A DNA stretch of 41,247 bases from Helicobacter anseris (lineage in GTDB: Bacteria; Campylobacterota; Campylobacteria; Campylobacterales; Helicobacteraceae), in NCBI RefSeq assembly GCF_003364335.1, contig NZ_NXLX01000014.1:1-41247 (forward strand). Direction: 5' to 3'. Shown piece by piece: positions 9,146-17,804 of this stretch. Made by a program: the position numbers and the translations under genes. Positions within the stretch are counted from its first letter, which is position 1. Each line of letters begins with the position of its first letter. The notes under the pieces were generated by a model. It was not told the DNA's origin. It worked only from the letters and a program-made list of their open reading frames with translations, and did not search any database.

Positions 9146-9151
9146 TAAAAT
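9146..9151 (+). promoter_or_regulatory. Putative -10 element for waaF
   Basis: TAAAAT lies 26 bp before the waaF start, in the short hisS-waaF divergent region. A second, weaker candidate (TTATAA, 9154-9159) overlaps the same area. No -35 box is obvious. Confidence 0.35.
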
Positions 9152-9177
9152 TCTTATAAAAAACTTAGAGAGAAAAA

Positions 9178-10179
9178 ATGAGAATTTTGATTAGAACGCC
9201 AAATTGGTTGGGTGATGGTGTAATGCTCTCTCCAATTTTTGAAGTTTTAAAGAAAAAATATCAAGATGCTGATTTTGTTTTTGTGGGACCAAAGGTAGTA
9301 TGTGATTTATATGCTCGTGATTGTAGGGTTAAAGAAATTTTTATTGATACAACAAAACAAAGCAAAAATCGTTTTTTAGCAACTTATCATCTTGCAAAGC
9401 AGATTGGAAGATGTGATATTGCATTGACATTTGCAAATCACTTTTATTCTGCTTTATTGCTATTTTTTACACGCTCAAGGGTAAGAATTGGCTATAGTGG
9501 TTTTTTGAGATTTTTTTTGTTAAATAAAATTGTTAAAAAAGTTTCTCTTAAGCATCAGGTATTATCTTATGCTAAATTATTAGAATCTTTGCAAATAGAG
9601 TTTAAACTAGATGGTCTAAAATTGATTTGCAATCCCAAAAAAAAGGATTTGAAAAAAAGTATAGGTATTAGCACGGGTGCTGCATTTGGTGCTTCTAAAA
9701 TCTGGTATCCAGAATACTTTGCTCAAGTAATTATCTATTTGCTTAACAATGATTATAGGGTTATATTATTTGGAAGTGGTATAGAGGCTTATAATAATCA
9801 GAAAATTGTAGAAAATGTTCAAAAAGAAGTTTCAGAAAAGAAGTTGGAGAATTTATTGGATTTGAGCAATAAGACAAGCATACAAGAGCTTGTTGATTGG
9901 ATTGGAAGTGTAGATTTATTTTTGAGTAATGATAGTGGTCCTATGCATATAGCAGCAGCCCTTAAGATTCCACTTGTTGCATTATTTGGGGCAACGCACC
10001 CTACCTATTGTCTGCCTTGGCAATATGATAATAAGATTATTATTAACAAAAACTTATCATGTTCTCCATGCCAAAAAAAAGAATGTCCATTAGGGCATCA
10101 TTTATGCATGAAAGAAATTAAACCACAGGAAGTGATTGAGGCAATAAATCAACTTTTAGGGGAAAAAAATGCAAATTAA
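9178..10179 (+). CDS. waaF: ADP-heptose:LPS heptosyltransferase II (GT9)
   Basis: The 333-aa inner-membrane-associated glycosyltransferase adds heptose to the LPS/LOS core. The N-terminal loop RTPNWLGDGVM carries the catalytic-type D13. GAAFGASKIWYP and SNDSGPMHIAAA (250-261) form the nucleotide-sugar site. The tail contains the four-cysteine pattern C295, C298, C303, C310 (CSPC and CPLGHHLC) seen in WaaF rather than WaaC. The 3' end overlaps the next gene by 11 bp in another frame. Confidence 0.93.
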   Translation: MRILIRTPNWLGDGVMLSPIFEVLKKKYQDADFVFVGPKVVCDLYARDCRVKEIFIDTTKQSKNRFLATYHLAKQIGRCDIALTFANHFYSALLLFFTRSRVRIGYSGFLRFFLLNKIVKKVSLKHQVLSYAKLLESLQIEFKLDGLKLICNPKKKDLKKSIGISTGAAFGASKIWYPEYFAQVIIYLLNNDYRVILFGSGIEAYNNQKIVENVQKEVSEKKLENLLDLSNKTSIQELVDWIGSVDLFLSNDSGPMHIAAALKIPLVALFGATHPTYCLPWQYDNKIIINKNLSCSPCQKKECPLGHHLCMKEIKPQEVIEAINQLLGEKNAN

Positions 10180-10756
10180 TTTTTCACAAATATCGCCACT
10201 AATTAAATATAAAATTTTAAGCAATTCCATAACACCTAGGCCAATTGCTTGGATTGTTACTGTAAGTGCAAATGGGGTGATCAATCTTGCACCTTTTGCA
10301 TTTTTTGCACCTATTAGCTCAGATCCAGTGGTTTTTTCTATCTGCTTTTCTCTTAAGAGCAATGGAGAATCTAAGGATACTTTTAAGAATATTATGCAAG
10401 AGAAAAAAGCAACAATTTGTATGTGTGATGTAAAAAATTTAAAATCTTTGCATTTAAGTTCTCAAGAGTTAGATTCTCAAACCAGTGAGGCACTTGCATT
10501 TAATATAGAATTAGAAATAAAAAATCCTCTTTATCCCCCAGTTCCAAAATTCACGCAAGCTGCTTTTATGTGTGATTTTTTTGATATATTAGAAATTGGC
10601 AAGAGTTCCAAAACTCTTTTGCTTGAAGCCAAGGAATTTTTTATTCAAGATGATTTGTATAATCCCAGCTTTGATTTTAAGCTAAAAAATATTGGTAGAG
10701 TGGGCAAGGAGTATCAAGTATCTGAGAAATATATTCATTCAAGGGAATTGCTTTAA
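10169..10756 (+). CDS. Flavin reductase-like (FMN-binding split-barrel) protein
   Basis: The 195-aa protein has the signature of the DIM6/NTAB flavin reductase family: SITPRPIAWIVTVSANG near residue 20, NLAPFAFFAPISSDP, then KDTF. Members bind FMN and many reduce free flavins with NAD(P)H; the exact substrate cannot be inferred. The start overlaps waaF, with GGGG at 10160-10163 as ribosome site. It converges with the next minus-strand gene, overlapping it by 4 bp at the stop codons. Confidence 0.85.
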   Translation: MQINFSQISPLIKYKILSNSITPRPIAWIVTVSANGVINLAPFAFFAPISSDPVVFSICFSLKSNGESKDTFKNIMQEKKATICMCDVKNLKSLHLSSQELDSQTSEALAFNIELEIKNPLYPPVPKFTQAAFMCDFFDILEIGKSSKTLLLEAKEFFIQDDLYNPSFDFKLKNIGRVGKEYQVSEKYIHSRELL

Positions 10757-11196
10757 GCTAAAATATTTCCATTAAGATAATTGATCATTTGGAGCTTTTG
10801 TATAAGATTTCTTATGGTTTGTTGCATTTCTAAATTGATATTTTGTGTTTTGCTAATTGCTTCAAAATCTTCAAAACTAAGCGAAGGGCTTTTTTTTGCT
10901 AAAAAATCTGCGGCAATTTTTTCTTGTTGAGAGATAAGATCTTCTTTTTGAAGTTTGTCAGCCAAAGCTAAAAAAGAAGGAGTATCTTTCAAAGCATCTT
11001 TAATGTATGCTTTTGCTTGTTTTATTTTCTTATAATCTTGCGATAGAGAAAAGCTATCTTCAATTTTATGATGAGAGTAAGGAGCTTTTGATGTCTCCTC
11101 TAGTGGTTCTGCTGTTTTGTTGAGGTAGATTTGATTTTCCTGGTAGCGTTTGCTTAGGACTTGAGAAAGAGAATCTTGATTGTTGTTGATAAGCAT
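10753..11196 (-). CDS. Small soluble protein of unknown function
   Basis: I do not recognise this 147-aa product. It has no signal peptide or membrane segment. It is rich in Lys, Glu, Gln and Asn and predicted mainly helical, with a disordered-looking N-terminal third (LNKTAEPLEETSKAPYSHH) and a helical rest that ends NLIQKLQMINYLNGNILA. The gene is convincing because it has a clear ribosome site (AAGGAG), fills an otherwise empty stretch, and uses codons like its neighbours. It lies downstream of atpB on the same strand but is separated from it by a strong hairpin, so it probably has its own promoter. Confidence 0.7.
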   Translation of the reverse strand: MLINNNQDSLSQVLSKRYQENQIYLNKTAEPLEETSKAPYSHHKIEDSFSLSQDYKKIKQAKAYIKDALKDTPSFLALADKLQKEDLISQQEKIAADFLAKKSPSLSFEDFEAISKTQNINLEMQQTIRNLIQKLQMINYLNGNILA

Positions 11197-11317
11197 TTTG
11201 TAATCTCCTTAATAACTTAGAGATTCTAAAGCAAATGCTATTCCTTATATTTTTTTGAGTTGAGGCGATGAGAATCTAAAGACTATACAAGATAAAAAAT
11301 AAATTTGGCTATAAAAC

Positions 11318-11353
11318 ACTAGAAATATTACTAAAATCTATAATATTTCTAGT
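11318..11353 (-). terminator. 13-bp hairpin downstream of atpB
   Basis: ACTAGAAATATTA (11318-11330) and TAATATTTCTAGT (11341-11353) are perfect reverse complements around a 10-nt loop. The hairpin starts 28 bp past the atpB stop on the minus strand. The stem is AT-rich and followed by a modest T-rich stretch, fitting a terminator or 3' mRNA stabiliser for atpB. Confidence 0.65.
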
Positions 11354-11381
11354 AGATGAAGGTAAAGCGTGGAATTTGTTG

Positions 11382-12074
11382 TTAATGGTGATCTTCTTCT
11401 TGAACTAGAATTGCACCAGCAAGATAAACATATGTGAGTATCATAAATACAAAAGCTTGCAAAATACCCATAAATACCAATACAATAAAAGGTGCAACAG
11501 GCACAAACCAAGGAACAAGCATTAGCATAACTAGCAAGAACATATCATCACCTTTGATATTTCCAAATAAACGGAAAGTCAGAGAGATAATTCTTGAGAT
11601 ATGAGAAATAATTTCAATAGGAAACATCAATGGAGCTAGAATTTTCATTGGACCCATGAAATGTGCAAAATAGTGTATAAAACCTTGTGCTTTGATGCCT
11701 TCAAAATGATAAAAGAAAAAGACAATCAACGCAAGTACCAAAGTAAAATTCCAGTTAGCTGTAGGAGCTTCAAAACCAGGAATAATACCAATCATATTGC
11801 AAAAGAAAATAAAAATAGCAATCGTCCCTGCTAGCGGAAAATATTTACGAGCATTTTGCTCACCAATCACATCTTTTGCAATACCTAGTATCCCTTCAAT
11901 TACAACCTCATAAACATTTTGCAAGCCACTAGGAACAATTTGCAGTTTTCTTGTTGCAAGTTTGCTTACAAAAATGGTGACAAGGGCACATAAAATAGTA
12001 TAAAAACCAATGATAAAATCATGGTCGTGGCTAATCAAGCTAGCAAAAGTAAAAAACCTATTTTCCAACTCCAT
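11382..12074 (-). CDS. atpB: F0F1 ATP synthase subunit a
   Basis: The 230-aa polytopic membrane protein forms the proton half-channels next to the c-ring. The essential arginine is R168 in SLTFRLFGN. The family regions MIGIIPG (94-100) and the C-terminal helices ([20 protein letters not shown]) are present. As in other Campylobacterota, atpB stands apart from the main atp operon. A ribosome site (AAGGAAT) precedes the ATG, and it diverges from the DUF3015 gene across a 162-bp gap. Confidence 0.96.
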   Translation of the reverse strand: MELENRFFTFASLISHDHDFIIGFYTILCALVTIFVSKLATRKLQIVPSGLQNVYEVVIEGILGIAKDVIGEQNARKYFPLAGTIAIFIFFCNMIGIIPGFEAPTANWNFTLVLALIVFFFYHFEGIKAQGFIHYFAHFMGPMKILAPLMFPIEIISHISRIISLTFRLFGNIKGDDMFLLVMLMLVPWFVPVAPFIVLVFMGILQAFVFMILTYVYLAGAILVQEEDHH

Positions 12075-12181
12075 AATTTATATTCCTTTTTAAGTGTTTG
12101 TATTGAACCAAATGATAGCTAAAATAAAATAAAAGAAATATAAAATTCAGGAAGAAAGCAAGATGCTTCTTTGATATATTT

Positions 12182-12190
12182 TGCTATAAT
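12182..12190 (+). promoter_or_regulatory. Extended -10 promoter for the DUF3015/DUF4105 pair
   Basis: TGCTATAAT is a consensus extended -10 element, 47 bp before the DUF3015 start. The upstream sequence is T-rich without a clear -35, as is usual in this phylum. AAAAAGGTG at 12226-12234 is the ribosome site. Confidence 0.7.
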
Positions 12191-12236
12191 TTTACGCTTT
12201 ATTGAATAAAAATTAACAAAAATACAAAAAGGTGTT

Positions 12237-12740
12237 ATGATGTTAAAAAGAGTTTTATTTTTATCATTGATTTTAACAGGTTTATTGATTGCAGAGGAAG
12301 ATGCTTCTAAGGAGATTAAAGAAGATGTAAAGAAAGTTGAGAAGAAAGTATCATCTTCTAGTGGCAATACTCAGACAGGTTGTGGTTTGGGTAATGCTGT
12401 GTTTAGTGCGCCAAATTCCGCAGTAATTTATGCTTTACAGGCAACAACTAATAATACTTTTGGATTACAAACTTTTGGAATTAGTTCTGGTACTTTAGGC
12501 TGCCAAAAAACAAGATTTGTTATGGATACTAGAACTCAAGAATTTGTAGCTTCAAATATGGATTCTTTATCAAAGGATATTTCTAGGGGTAGTGGAGAAA
12601 GTTTAGATACATTATTAGAGCTTTTGGCTATCCAAAATACAGAAGAATTTAAAGCAAAATTACAAGAAAATTATTTAAAGATTTACACCTCACAAAAAGT
12701 TCAAATGAATGAAGTGTTAGATAATATTTCAACACTCTAA
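12237..12740 (+). CDS. DUF3015 family exported protein
   Basis: The 167-aa protein has a clear signal peptide (residues 1 to about 19, ending LLIAEED) and a Lys/Glu-rich linker. The DUF3015-like core follows (CGLGNAVF, then TTNNTFGLQTFGISSGTLGC). Two cysteines, C49 and C89, sit in this core and could form a disulfide in the periplasm. The C-terminal part is helical (LDTLLELLAIQN). Function is unknown for the family. A second ATG at 12240 is an equally good start. Pairing with a DUF4105 gene suggests a shared envelope role; this is inference. Confidence 0.82.
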   Translation: MMLKRVLFLSLILTGLLIAEEDASKEIKEDVKKVEKKVSSSSGNTQTGCGLGNAVFSAPNSAVIYALQATTNNTFGLQTFGISSGTLGCQKTRFVMDTRTQEFVASNMDSLSKDISRGSGESLDTLLELLAIQNTEEFKAKLQENYLKIYTSQKVQMNEVLDNISTL

Positions 12741-12750
12741 TTTGAATACT

Positions 12751-12772
12751 AAACCAAGAATTTTCTTGGTTT
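12751..12772 (+). terminator. Hairpin plus T-rich tail between DUF3015 and DUF4105
   Basis: AAACCAAGAA (12751-12760) and TTCTTGGTTT (12763-12772) are perfect reverse complements, followed by TATTTTTA. This looks like a Rho-independent terminator, yet the next gene's ATG is at 12780, at the very end of the T tail. It could act as an attenuator or as a structure that hides the downstream start. Confidence 0.7.
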
Positions 12773-12779
12773 TATTTTT

Positions 12780-14657
12780 ATGCGTTTTTTACTTATTCTT
12801 GCATTTTTTTCAGTTATTTGTAGTGCTAATGTTATTCAAAATTATATAGATGAAGCTTCAAAATTAAAGCTTAGTGAAAAAAAACAATGGCATATCCTTT
12901 TGCATATGCTTGATGATAAAAGTGAAATTAGAGATAAAAATTTTTTTTATGCTAAAGATGGTTTTAAGAATCCACAGGAAGAATTAGAAGCTACAATTAG
13001 GGCTTTTTATCAATCTATTGAATCAGTAGAGATTCCTAAGGATTTTTTAGAAGCAGATGAGGAAGTAAAGGTTATTGCCAAATCTAGACAAAAAGAAGAT
13101 TATCATGCTTTATGTAGGTTTAAAGCAAGATTTCGATTTTTGAATGATTTTTTGGATTTTAAAGATTTACCATTTGTGAAATGTAAGGAATATGAAGAAA
13201 ATCTTAAATATATCAATCCAAAGAGTGCTACTATTATTTTTCCTACCGCTTTTATGGGTTCTCCAGCATCCATGTTTGGACATACTATGTTGCTTTTAAA
13301 TTCTGATTTTAAATCCCGTTTATTATCCTTTGCAGTTAATTTTTCTGCGCAAGTAGATTCTTCAAAAGAAAATCCCTTAAAATTTGCTTTTAAGGGTATA
13401 TTTGGTGGCTATTCTGGTCAATATTCTATATTGCCATATTATGAAAAATTAAAAGAATATCAGGATATGGAGAGCAGGGATATTTGGGAAATAGATCTTA
13501 ATTTTTCTCAATTAGAGGTATTGAAAATATTTGAGCATATTTGGGAATTAAGAGATATTAAAATTTCTTATTTTTATCTTAATAAAAACTGCTCTTATAA
13601 TCTTTTTTGGCTACTTGAGATAGCAAGACCAAGTATAAATCTACATCAATATTTCTTTTATCAAGTAAATCCTCCAGAAACTTTATTTGCAATGCAAAAA
13701 GAGAAAATTGTTCTTGATGTTAGATATAGACCCAGTAAGCAAAATAAAATTTTATTTTATGAAAAGAAGTTGGACTTTAAATCTTTGATGTTGGCAAAAA
13801 AAATTGCAATGGGAGAGATTGTTTCCTTGTCTTCGCAGAAAGACATTGTAGATATATTAGATTTAAGTGCAGAATTAAGTGAGTTTTATTTTATTAAACA
13901 GAGGTTGAAATATGAGCAATATATTACTATTGCACATCATATAGCATCATTAAGATCAAAACTTGGGAAACCAAGCAATTTTAAATTAAAATCCCCAATT
14001 AGCATATTGGATGCTAATCAGGGTGCGAGATTTGAAACTTTTTTAATTAGTAAAAATAATTTAAGTGGCATGGGGATTTCTTTTAGATTGGCTTATCATA
14101 GTATTGATGATAATGATGTTGGTTATTTAAGAGGTTCACAAATAGAATTTTTAAAAGGAAGTGTTTTTTTAGATGCTTCAAAGCAAGGTTTTGAGCAAGT
14201 GCAAATCAATGAAGCCAAAATTTTTTCTTTAAGCTCTTTTGGAATGATTGGTGCACTTTTTCAACCTATTTCTTTTAGAATCCAAACAGGTTTTGATAGA
14301 AGTTTTATGAAAGATGCTTTGGCTTATTATATGAGTGGGGGAGTTGGTATGGCATATGCTCTTAACGATTTTTTATATTCTTATTATTTATTAGAACCTA
14401 TTTTTTATATTTCAGAAGCCCCAAGGATGACCTTGGGCAATTCTCTAGGGATTGTTTTTCAAAGCCCAAGAGATATAAAAATGGTATTTGAGTATCAAAA
14501 TCGTCTTTATAAAAAAGACAATGGAAGTATTTTTTCTCTATCATTTTCTTATCGCATTGTAAGAAATTTAGATTTATTTTATCAGTTACAAGCTTATTTT
14601 TTTATCAAAGAAAAAGAGCGTGTTGATCAGTTGGCTGGCGTGAGAATTTATTTTTGA
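12780..14657 (+). CDS. DUF4105 family outer-membrane-associated protein
   Basis: The 625-aa product has a signal peptide (residues 1-16, ending CSA). Its N-terminal half carries conserved DUF4105 motifs, including SPASMFGHTMLLL and YFYLNKNCSYNLFWLLE with invariant-looking His and Cys residues. The C-terminal half is rich in alternating hydrophobic strands and ends in AGVRIYF, where a terminal Phe is typical of a beta-barrel outer-membrane signal. The His/Cys pair invites comparison with papain-like folds, but activity is unproven. There is no Shine-Dalgarno sequence before the ATG; a terminator-like hairpin sits there instead. The 3' end overlaps the convergent RDD gene by 10 bp. Confidence 0.85.
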   Translation: MRFLLILAFFSVICSANVIQNYIDEASKLKLSEKKQWHILLHMLDDKSEIRDKNFFYAKDGFKNPQEELEATIRAFYQSIESVEIPKDFLEADEEVKVIAKSRQKEDYHALCRFKARFRFLNDFLDFKDLPFVKCKEYEENLKYINPKSATIIFPTAFMGSPASMFGHTMLLLNSDFKSRLLSFAVNFSAQVDSSKENPLKFAFKGIFGGYSGQYSILPYYEKLKEYQDMESRDIWEIDLNFSQLEVLKIFEHIWELRDIKISYFYLNKNCSYNLFWLLEIARPSINLHQYFFYQVNPPETLFAMQKEKIVLDVRYRPSKQNKILFYEKKLDFKSLMLAKKIAMGEIVSLSSQKDIVDILDLSAELSEFYFIKQRLKYEQYITIAHHIASLRSKLGKPSNFKLKSPISILDANQGARFETFLISKNNLSGMGISFRLAYHSIDDNDVGYLRGSQIEFLKGSVFLDASKQGFEQVQINEAKIFSLSSFGMIGALFQPISFRIQTGFDRSFMKDALAYYMSGGVGMAYALNDFLYSYYLLEPIFYISEAPRMTLGNSLGIVFQSPRDIKMVFEYQNRLYKKDNGSIFSLSFSYRIVRNLDLFYQLQAYFFIKEKERVDQLAGVRIYF

Positions 14658-15061
14658 AAACTAATTTTTGTTTTACAGATATAATCATGTAGGCATTCAT
14701 TTTTTTTATTAAAAAATGGAAAGAAAAATCCTATAAGAAATGTCATAGATAAGGACCAGATGATAAATCTTAAAAAAGCGTGAATAAAACCTATTTTTTT
14801 TCCTTGATGATTTGTGAGTCTGATTTGTGCATATTTAAAACCAGGGGTTTGCATTTTTGCACTTAAAAAGCTTGCTGTGATAACACCATAAAGGATAAAG
14901 CATAAAAAGATTGCACCTTGATTGCTTTGAAAGGATTTTGCTCCATCTAATATGAAATAAGTCATAATGTATAGGATTGGAGTATATATCATGAAAATAT
15001 CTGTTATAAATGCCTTGATTCTTTGGATAATAAAGGCACTTGCTAGGACTTGCTTTAGCAA
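14648..15061 (-). CDS. RDD family membrane protein
   Basis: The 137-aa inner-membrane protein has about three hydrophobic segments. RDD hallmarks are RIKAFITDIFM in the first helix and QTPGFKYAQIRLTN before the last helix region (HAFLRFIIWSL). Substrate is unknown; some RDD proteins act in ion or solute exchange. It follows pyrE by 2 bp in the secG-frr-pyrE-RDD operon, the order recalled for H. pylori HP1255-HP1258. Confidence 0.85.
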   Translation of the reverse strand: MLKQVLASAFIIQRIKAFITDIFMIYTPILYIMTYFILDGAKSFQSNQGAIFLCFILYGVITASFLSAKMQTPGFKYAQIRLTNHQGKKIGFIHAFLRFIIWSLSMTFLIGFFFPFFNKKNECLHDYICKTKISFQK

Positions 15062-15063
15062 AA

Positions 15064-15681
15064 TTAGTTGCCTCTACTCCCAGGTTTTATTGCATGAGAA
15101 CCACTTTTGCACAAAGGACAATCATTAGGTTCATACATATTAAAAATAAAGTCTTCTAAGGCAAATAAAGGGATATCATCCGGTAATTTACACTCCGGCT
15201 TTTTTGTAGTATTGCCATTTACACGCTTGCAAAAGCCTCTATTTGCTAATCCTGCATATGCTACTATGATTCCACCTTTTTCTTGAATGCATTGTGCAGA
15301 TTCTAGGGCAGATCCACCTGTTGTAATAATATCTTCACAAATAAGAACTTTTTCATTTTTTGCTACTTCAAAGCCTCTTCTTAGATTCATTTTTCCTTCT
15401 ACTCTCTCGGTAAAAATAAATCTTACGCCAAGCGCTCTAGCAAGTTCATATCCAGCTAAAATACCACCCAAAGCAGGAGCGCAAATGCAATCAACTTGGA
15501 TTTTAGATTCTTTAATTTGGTTTGCAAGTGCTTGTGCTAGTATTTCTGCATTTTTTGGATTTTCAAGAACCTTTGCAGATTGTAAATAAGTATCAGAATG
15601 ATTCCCGCTACTAAGTAAAAAATGCCCCTTTAATAGAGCATGGGCATTTTTGTAGTATTCTTCTACATTTATTGCTTCCAT
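15064..15681 (-). CDS. pyrE: Orotate phosphoribosyltransferase
   Basis: The 205-aa cytosolic enzyme joins orotate to PRPP to form OMP in pyrimidine synthesis. The PRPP signature [14 protein letters not shown] is at residues 112-125, and [14 protein letters not shown] and [14 protein letters not shown] are PyrE-specific. The C-terminal tail has an extra cysteine-containing segment ([19 protein letters not shown]), common in Campylobacterota PyrE. It lies 3 bp after frr. Confidence 0.95.
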   Translation of the reverse strand: MEAINVEEYYKNAHALLKGHFLLSSGNHSDTYLQSAKVLENPKNAEILAQALANQIKESKIQVDCICAPALGGILAGYELARALGVRFIFTERVEGKMNLRRGFEVAKNEKVLICEDIITTGGSALESAQCIQEKGGIIVAYAGLANRGFCKRVNGNTTKKPECKLPDDIPLFALEDFIFNMYEPNDCPLCKSGSHAIKPGSRGN

Positions 15682-15684
15682 ATT

Positions 15685-16242
15685 TTAAACCTTCATTACT
15701 TCATCTTCTTTGTTTTTTGCCATGTCTTCTATTTTTTTTACATACTCATCAGTATATTTTTGAATCATATCCTGTGCTTTTTTACTTTCATCTTCTGTGA
15801 TGCTTTTATCTTTTTCAAGTTTTTTGATTTGATTGTTAGAATCTTGTCTAATATTGCGTATCGCAACTTTTGCTTTTTCTCCCATAGCTTTTGCATCTTT
15901 TGCAATTTCTTTTCTTTGTTCTTGTGTCATTGGAGGAAAAAAGAGTTTAATGGTATCACCATCTGAATTTGGATTTACTCCAATATTTGCTTCTTGAATA
16001 GCTCTTTCTATTTCCTTTAGTAAGCTTTTTTCCCATGGGGTAATGACTATGGTTGTAGCATCTTGAGCAATTACTGATCCAACTTGATTTAATGGTGTTG
16101 GTGTAGAGTAGTAATCTACCTTGATGTTATCTAAAATATTTACGGATACTTTTCCGCTTCTTAGGGTTAAGAAATCTCTTTTTAGTGCTTCAATACTTTT
16201 GTCCATATGGTTTTTTGTATTTGTGAAAATGTTTTCTAGCAT
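15685..16242 (-). CDS. frr: Ribosome recycling factor
   Basis: The 185-aa protein splits terminated ribosomes together with EF-G. The usual RRF landmarks are present: [28 protein letters not shown], and the helical bundle end with [22 protein letters not shown]. Length is exactly typical. The ATG overlaps the secG stop by one base (TAATG). Confidence 0.97.
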   Translation of the reverse strand: MLENIFTNTKNHMDKSIEALKRDFLTLRSGKVSVNILDNIKVDYYSTPTPLNQVGSVIAQDATTIVITPWEKSLLKEIERAIQEANIGVNPNSDGDTIKLFFPPMTQEQRKEIAKDAKAMGEKAKVAIRNIRQDSNNQIKKLEKDKSITEDESKKAQDMIQKYTDEYVKKIEDMAKNKEDEVMKV

Positions 16243-16589
16243 TATTGATCCTTGTTCTGTAATAATGGATTTGTCGGTGCGCTTGGAATTTCTATTTTAT
16301 TTTCCAAAGGACTTTGGGGTATGAGAGTTTTTTTATCTACACTATCTATGATACTTTTTTTGAAATCTTTGTTATAAAAATATCCCAAGGAAATGGTATT
16401 TGCTAAAAATAAAATAGCCAAGGTAAAGGTGAGTTTTGACATAAAGCTTGCTGGACCTTTTGCTCCAAAAAGAGATTCGTTGCTTCCGCTATAAACACCA
16501 AGCCCTATACTTGAGCTTTTTTGCATTAAAACTACAATGACAATGAGTATTGAGAGGACAATTTGTAGAATAAAAAGAGTATTTACCAT
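16242..16589 (-). CDS. secG: SecG subunit of the Sec translocon
   Basis: The 115-aa inner-membrane protein has two membrane segments (about 3-22 and 48-70) separated by the conserved loop ([17 protein letters not shown], then [13 protein letters not shown]). The C-terminal tail is Pro/Lys-rich and cytosolic. It leads the operon secG-frr-pyrE-RDD and diverges from trpS. GGAG at a suitable distance serves as ribosome site. Confidence 0.93.
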   Translation of the reverse strand: MVNTLFILQIVLSILIVIVVLMQKSSSIGLGVYSGSNESLFGAKGPASFMSKLTFTLAILFLANTISLGYFYNKDFKKSIIDSVDKKTLIPQSPLENKIEIPSAPTNPLLQNKDQ

Positions 16590-16624
16590 AATTTATAACT
16601 CCAAAAACTAAAAAATAATCTGCT

Positions 16625-16630
16625 ATTTTA
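16625..16630 (-). promoter_or_regulatory. Putative -10 element for the secG operon
   Basis: The plus-strand ATTTTA reads TAAAAT on the minus strand, 36 bp upstream of the secG ATG in the 122-bp divergent gap. TTGAT lies just upstream on that strand. The match is moderate. Confidence 0.4.
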
Positions 16631-16664
16631 TCAAAAAAAACTTGATGATATGATTAAAACTCCT

Positions 16665-16670
16665 TATAAT
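16665..16670 (+). promoter_or_regulatory. Putative -10 element for trpS
   Basis: A consensus TATAAT lies 41 bp before the trpS start. AGGGAG (about 16697-16702) is the ribosome site. No -35 match is clear. Confidence 0.55.
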
Positions 16671-16711
16671 ATATCGTTTGTTGTAATTTACACTTAGGGA
16701 GTAGATATTGT

Positions 16712-17692
16712 ATGAAAAGAGTATTTTCTGGAATCCAGCCTACGGGAAAAATTCATCTAGGAAATTATTTAGGTGCGGTAAAAAATTGGGTAGATTCTCA
16801 AGATAAATTTGAGAATATTTTTTGTATTGTTAATTCTCATGCTATAACAGTAACCCAAGATCCAAAAACTTTAAGAGAAAAAACCTATGAGCTTGCAATG
16901 ATGCTACTTGCATGTGGAATTGATCCGCAAAAATCACATCTTTTTATTCAAAGTGAAATTGATGAACATGGTGCTCTTGCGTGGATACTTGATTGTAATA
17001 TAGCAATGGGTGAAATGAGTCGTATGACACAATTTAAAGACAAATCTCAAAAAAATCCAAAGAATATCAATATTGGATTATTTAATTATCCTGCACTAAT
17101 GGCGGCAGATATTTTGTTATATCATGCAGATTTAGTTCCTGTTGGAGAGGATCAAAAGCAGCATTTAGAATTAACTAGAAATGTAGCTCAAAAGTTTAAT
17201 CGTGATTTTGGAGAGTGCTTTAAAATCCCAGAACCATTGATTCCAAAAGTGGGTGCTAGAGTGATGGGGTTGGATGATCCTTTGGTAAAAATGAGCAAAT
17301 CTGCCAATGGTGCAAATCATGCAATTTTTTTAACAGATACTCCAGATGATATTATGAGGAAATTTAAAAAAGCAACAACAGATTCTCAAGCTAGCATAAA
17401 GTTTGATGAGAATCGTGCAGGTGTCTATAATCTTTTGAATATTTATGAGATTTTTACCAAAAAATCAAGACAAGAAATAGAAGAGAATTTTGAGGCAAGG
17501 GGATATGGGGATTTAAAAAAAGAAGTTGCAGAAGTGGTAATTGAGGCTTTAAAACCAATGCAAAAAAGATACCAAGAACTTCAGCAAGATAAACAATATA
17601 TCATTGGTGTTTTAAATGAAGGAAGAGATAGGGCTAAATCTATTGCTTCTAAGACTTATCAACACGCAAAAGAATTGGTAGGATTAGTGTAA
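16712..17692 (+). CDS. trpS: Tryptophanyl-tRNA synthetase
   Basis: The 326-aa class I synthetase charges tRNA-Trp. The HIGH-type motif is [10 protein letters not shown] (10-19) and the KMSKS loop is at 193-197, both complete. The segment [13 protein letters not shown] lies in the substrate-binding domain. It is a single-gene unit: divergent from secG and ending 10 bp from the 3' end of the opposing tRNA gene. Confidence 0.97.
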   Translation: MKRVFSGIQPTGKIHLGNYLGAVKNWVDSQDKFENIFCIVNSHAITVTQDPKTLREKTYELAMMLLACGIDPQKSHLFIQSEIDEHGALAWILDCNIAMGEMSRMTQFKDKSQKNPKNINIGLFNYPALMAADILLYHADLVPVGEDQKQHLELTRNVAQKFNRDFGECFKIPEPLIPKVGARVMGLDDPLVKMSKSANGANHAIFLTDTPDDIMRKFKKATTDSQASIKFDENRAGVYNLLNIYEIFTKKSRQEIEENFEARGYGDLKKEVAEVVIEALKPMQKRYQELQQDKQYIIGVLNEGRDRAKSIASKTYQHAKELVGLV

Positions 17693-17702
17693 GAGTAGTG
17701 AA

Positions 17703-17778
17703 TGGTGGAGCATAGCGGGTTCGAACCGCTGACCCCAACGCTGCCAGCGTTGTGCTCTCCCAACTGAGCTAATGCCCC
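17703..17778 (-). tRNA. tRNA-Ala, anticodon GGC
   Basis: The minus strand folds into a full cloverleaf of 76 nt. The acceptor stem GGGGCAT pairs with ATGCTCC and includes the G3:U70 pair that marks tRNA-Ala. The D arm is GCTC/GAGC. The anticodon stem CAACG/CGTTG holds loop CTGGCAG, giving anticodon GGC. The T arm has TTCGAAC. Discriminator A and CCA are encoded. It reads GCC and GCU codons. Confidence 0.97.
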
Positions 17779-17790
17779 AAGCAAAATTTT

Positions 17791-17799
17791 ATTATAGCA
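17791..17799 (-). promoter_or_regulatory. Extended -10 promoter for tRNA-Ala
   Basis: On the minus strand this reads TGCTATAAT, 13 bp upstream of the tRNA 5' end. It lies just after the plsC stop codon, so the tRNA can be made both from its own promoter and by readthrough from plsC. Confidence 0.7.
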
Positions 17800-17804
17800 T
17801 TATT

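Noticed and set aside
12119-12367. An 82-codon minus-strand frame over the DUF3015 start
   Set aside because: It covers the extended -10 promoter and ribosome site of the DUF3015 gene, has no ribosome site of its own, and gives a low-complexity hydrophobic product.
15640-15966. A 108-codon plus-strand frame, very Phe-rich
   Set aside because: It is the complement of Lys-rich codons in frr on the other strand; the composition is typical of a shadow frame.
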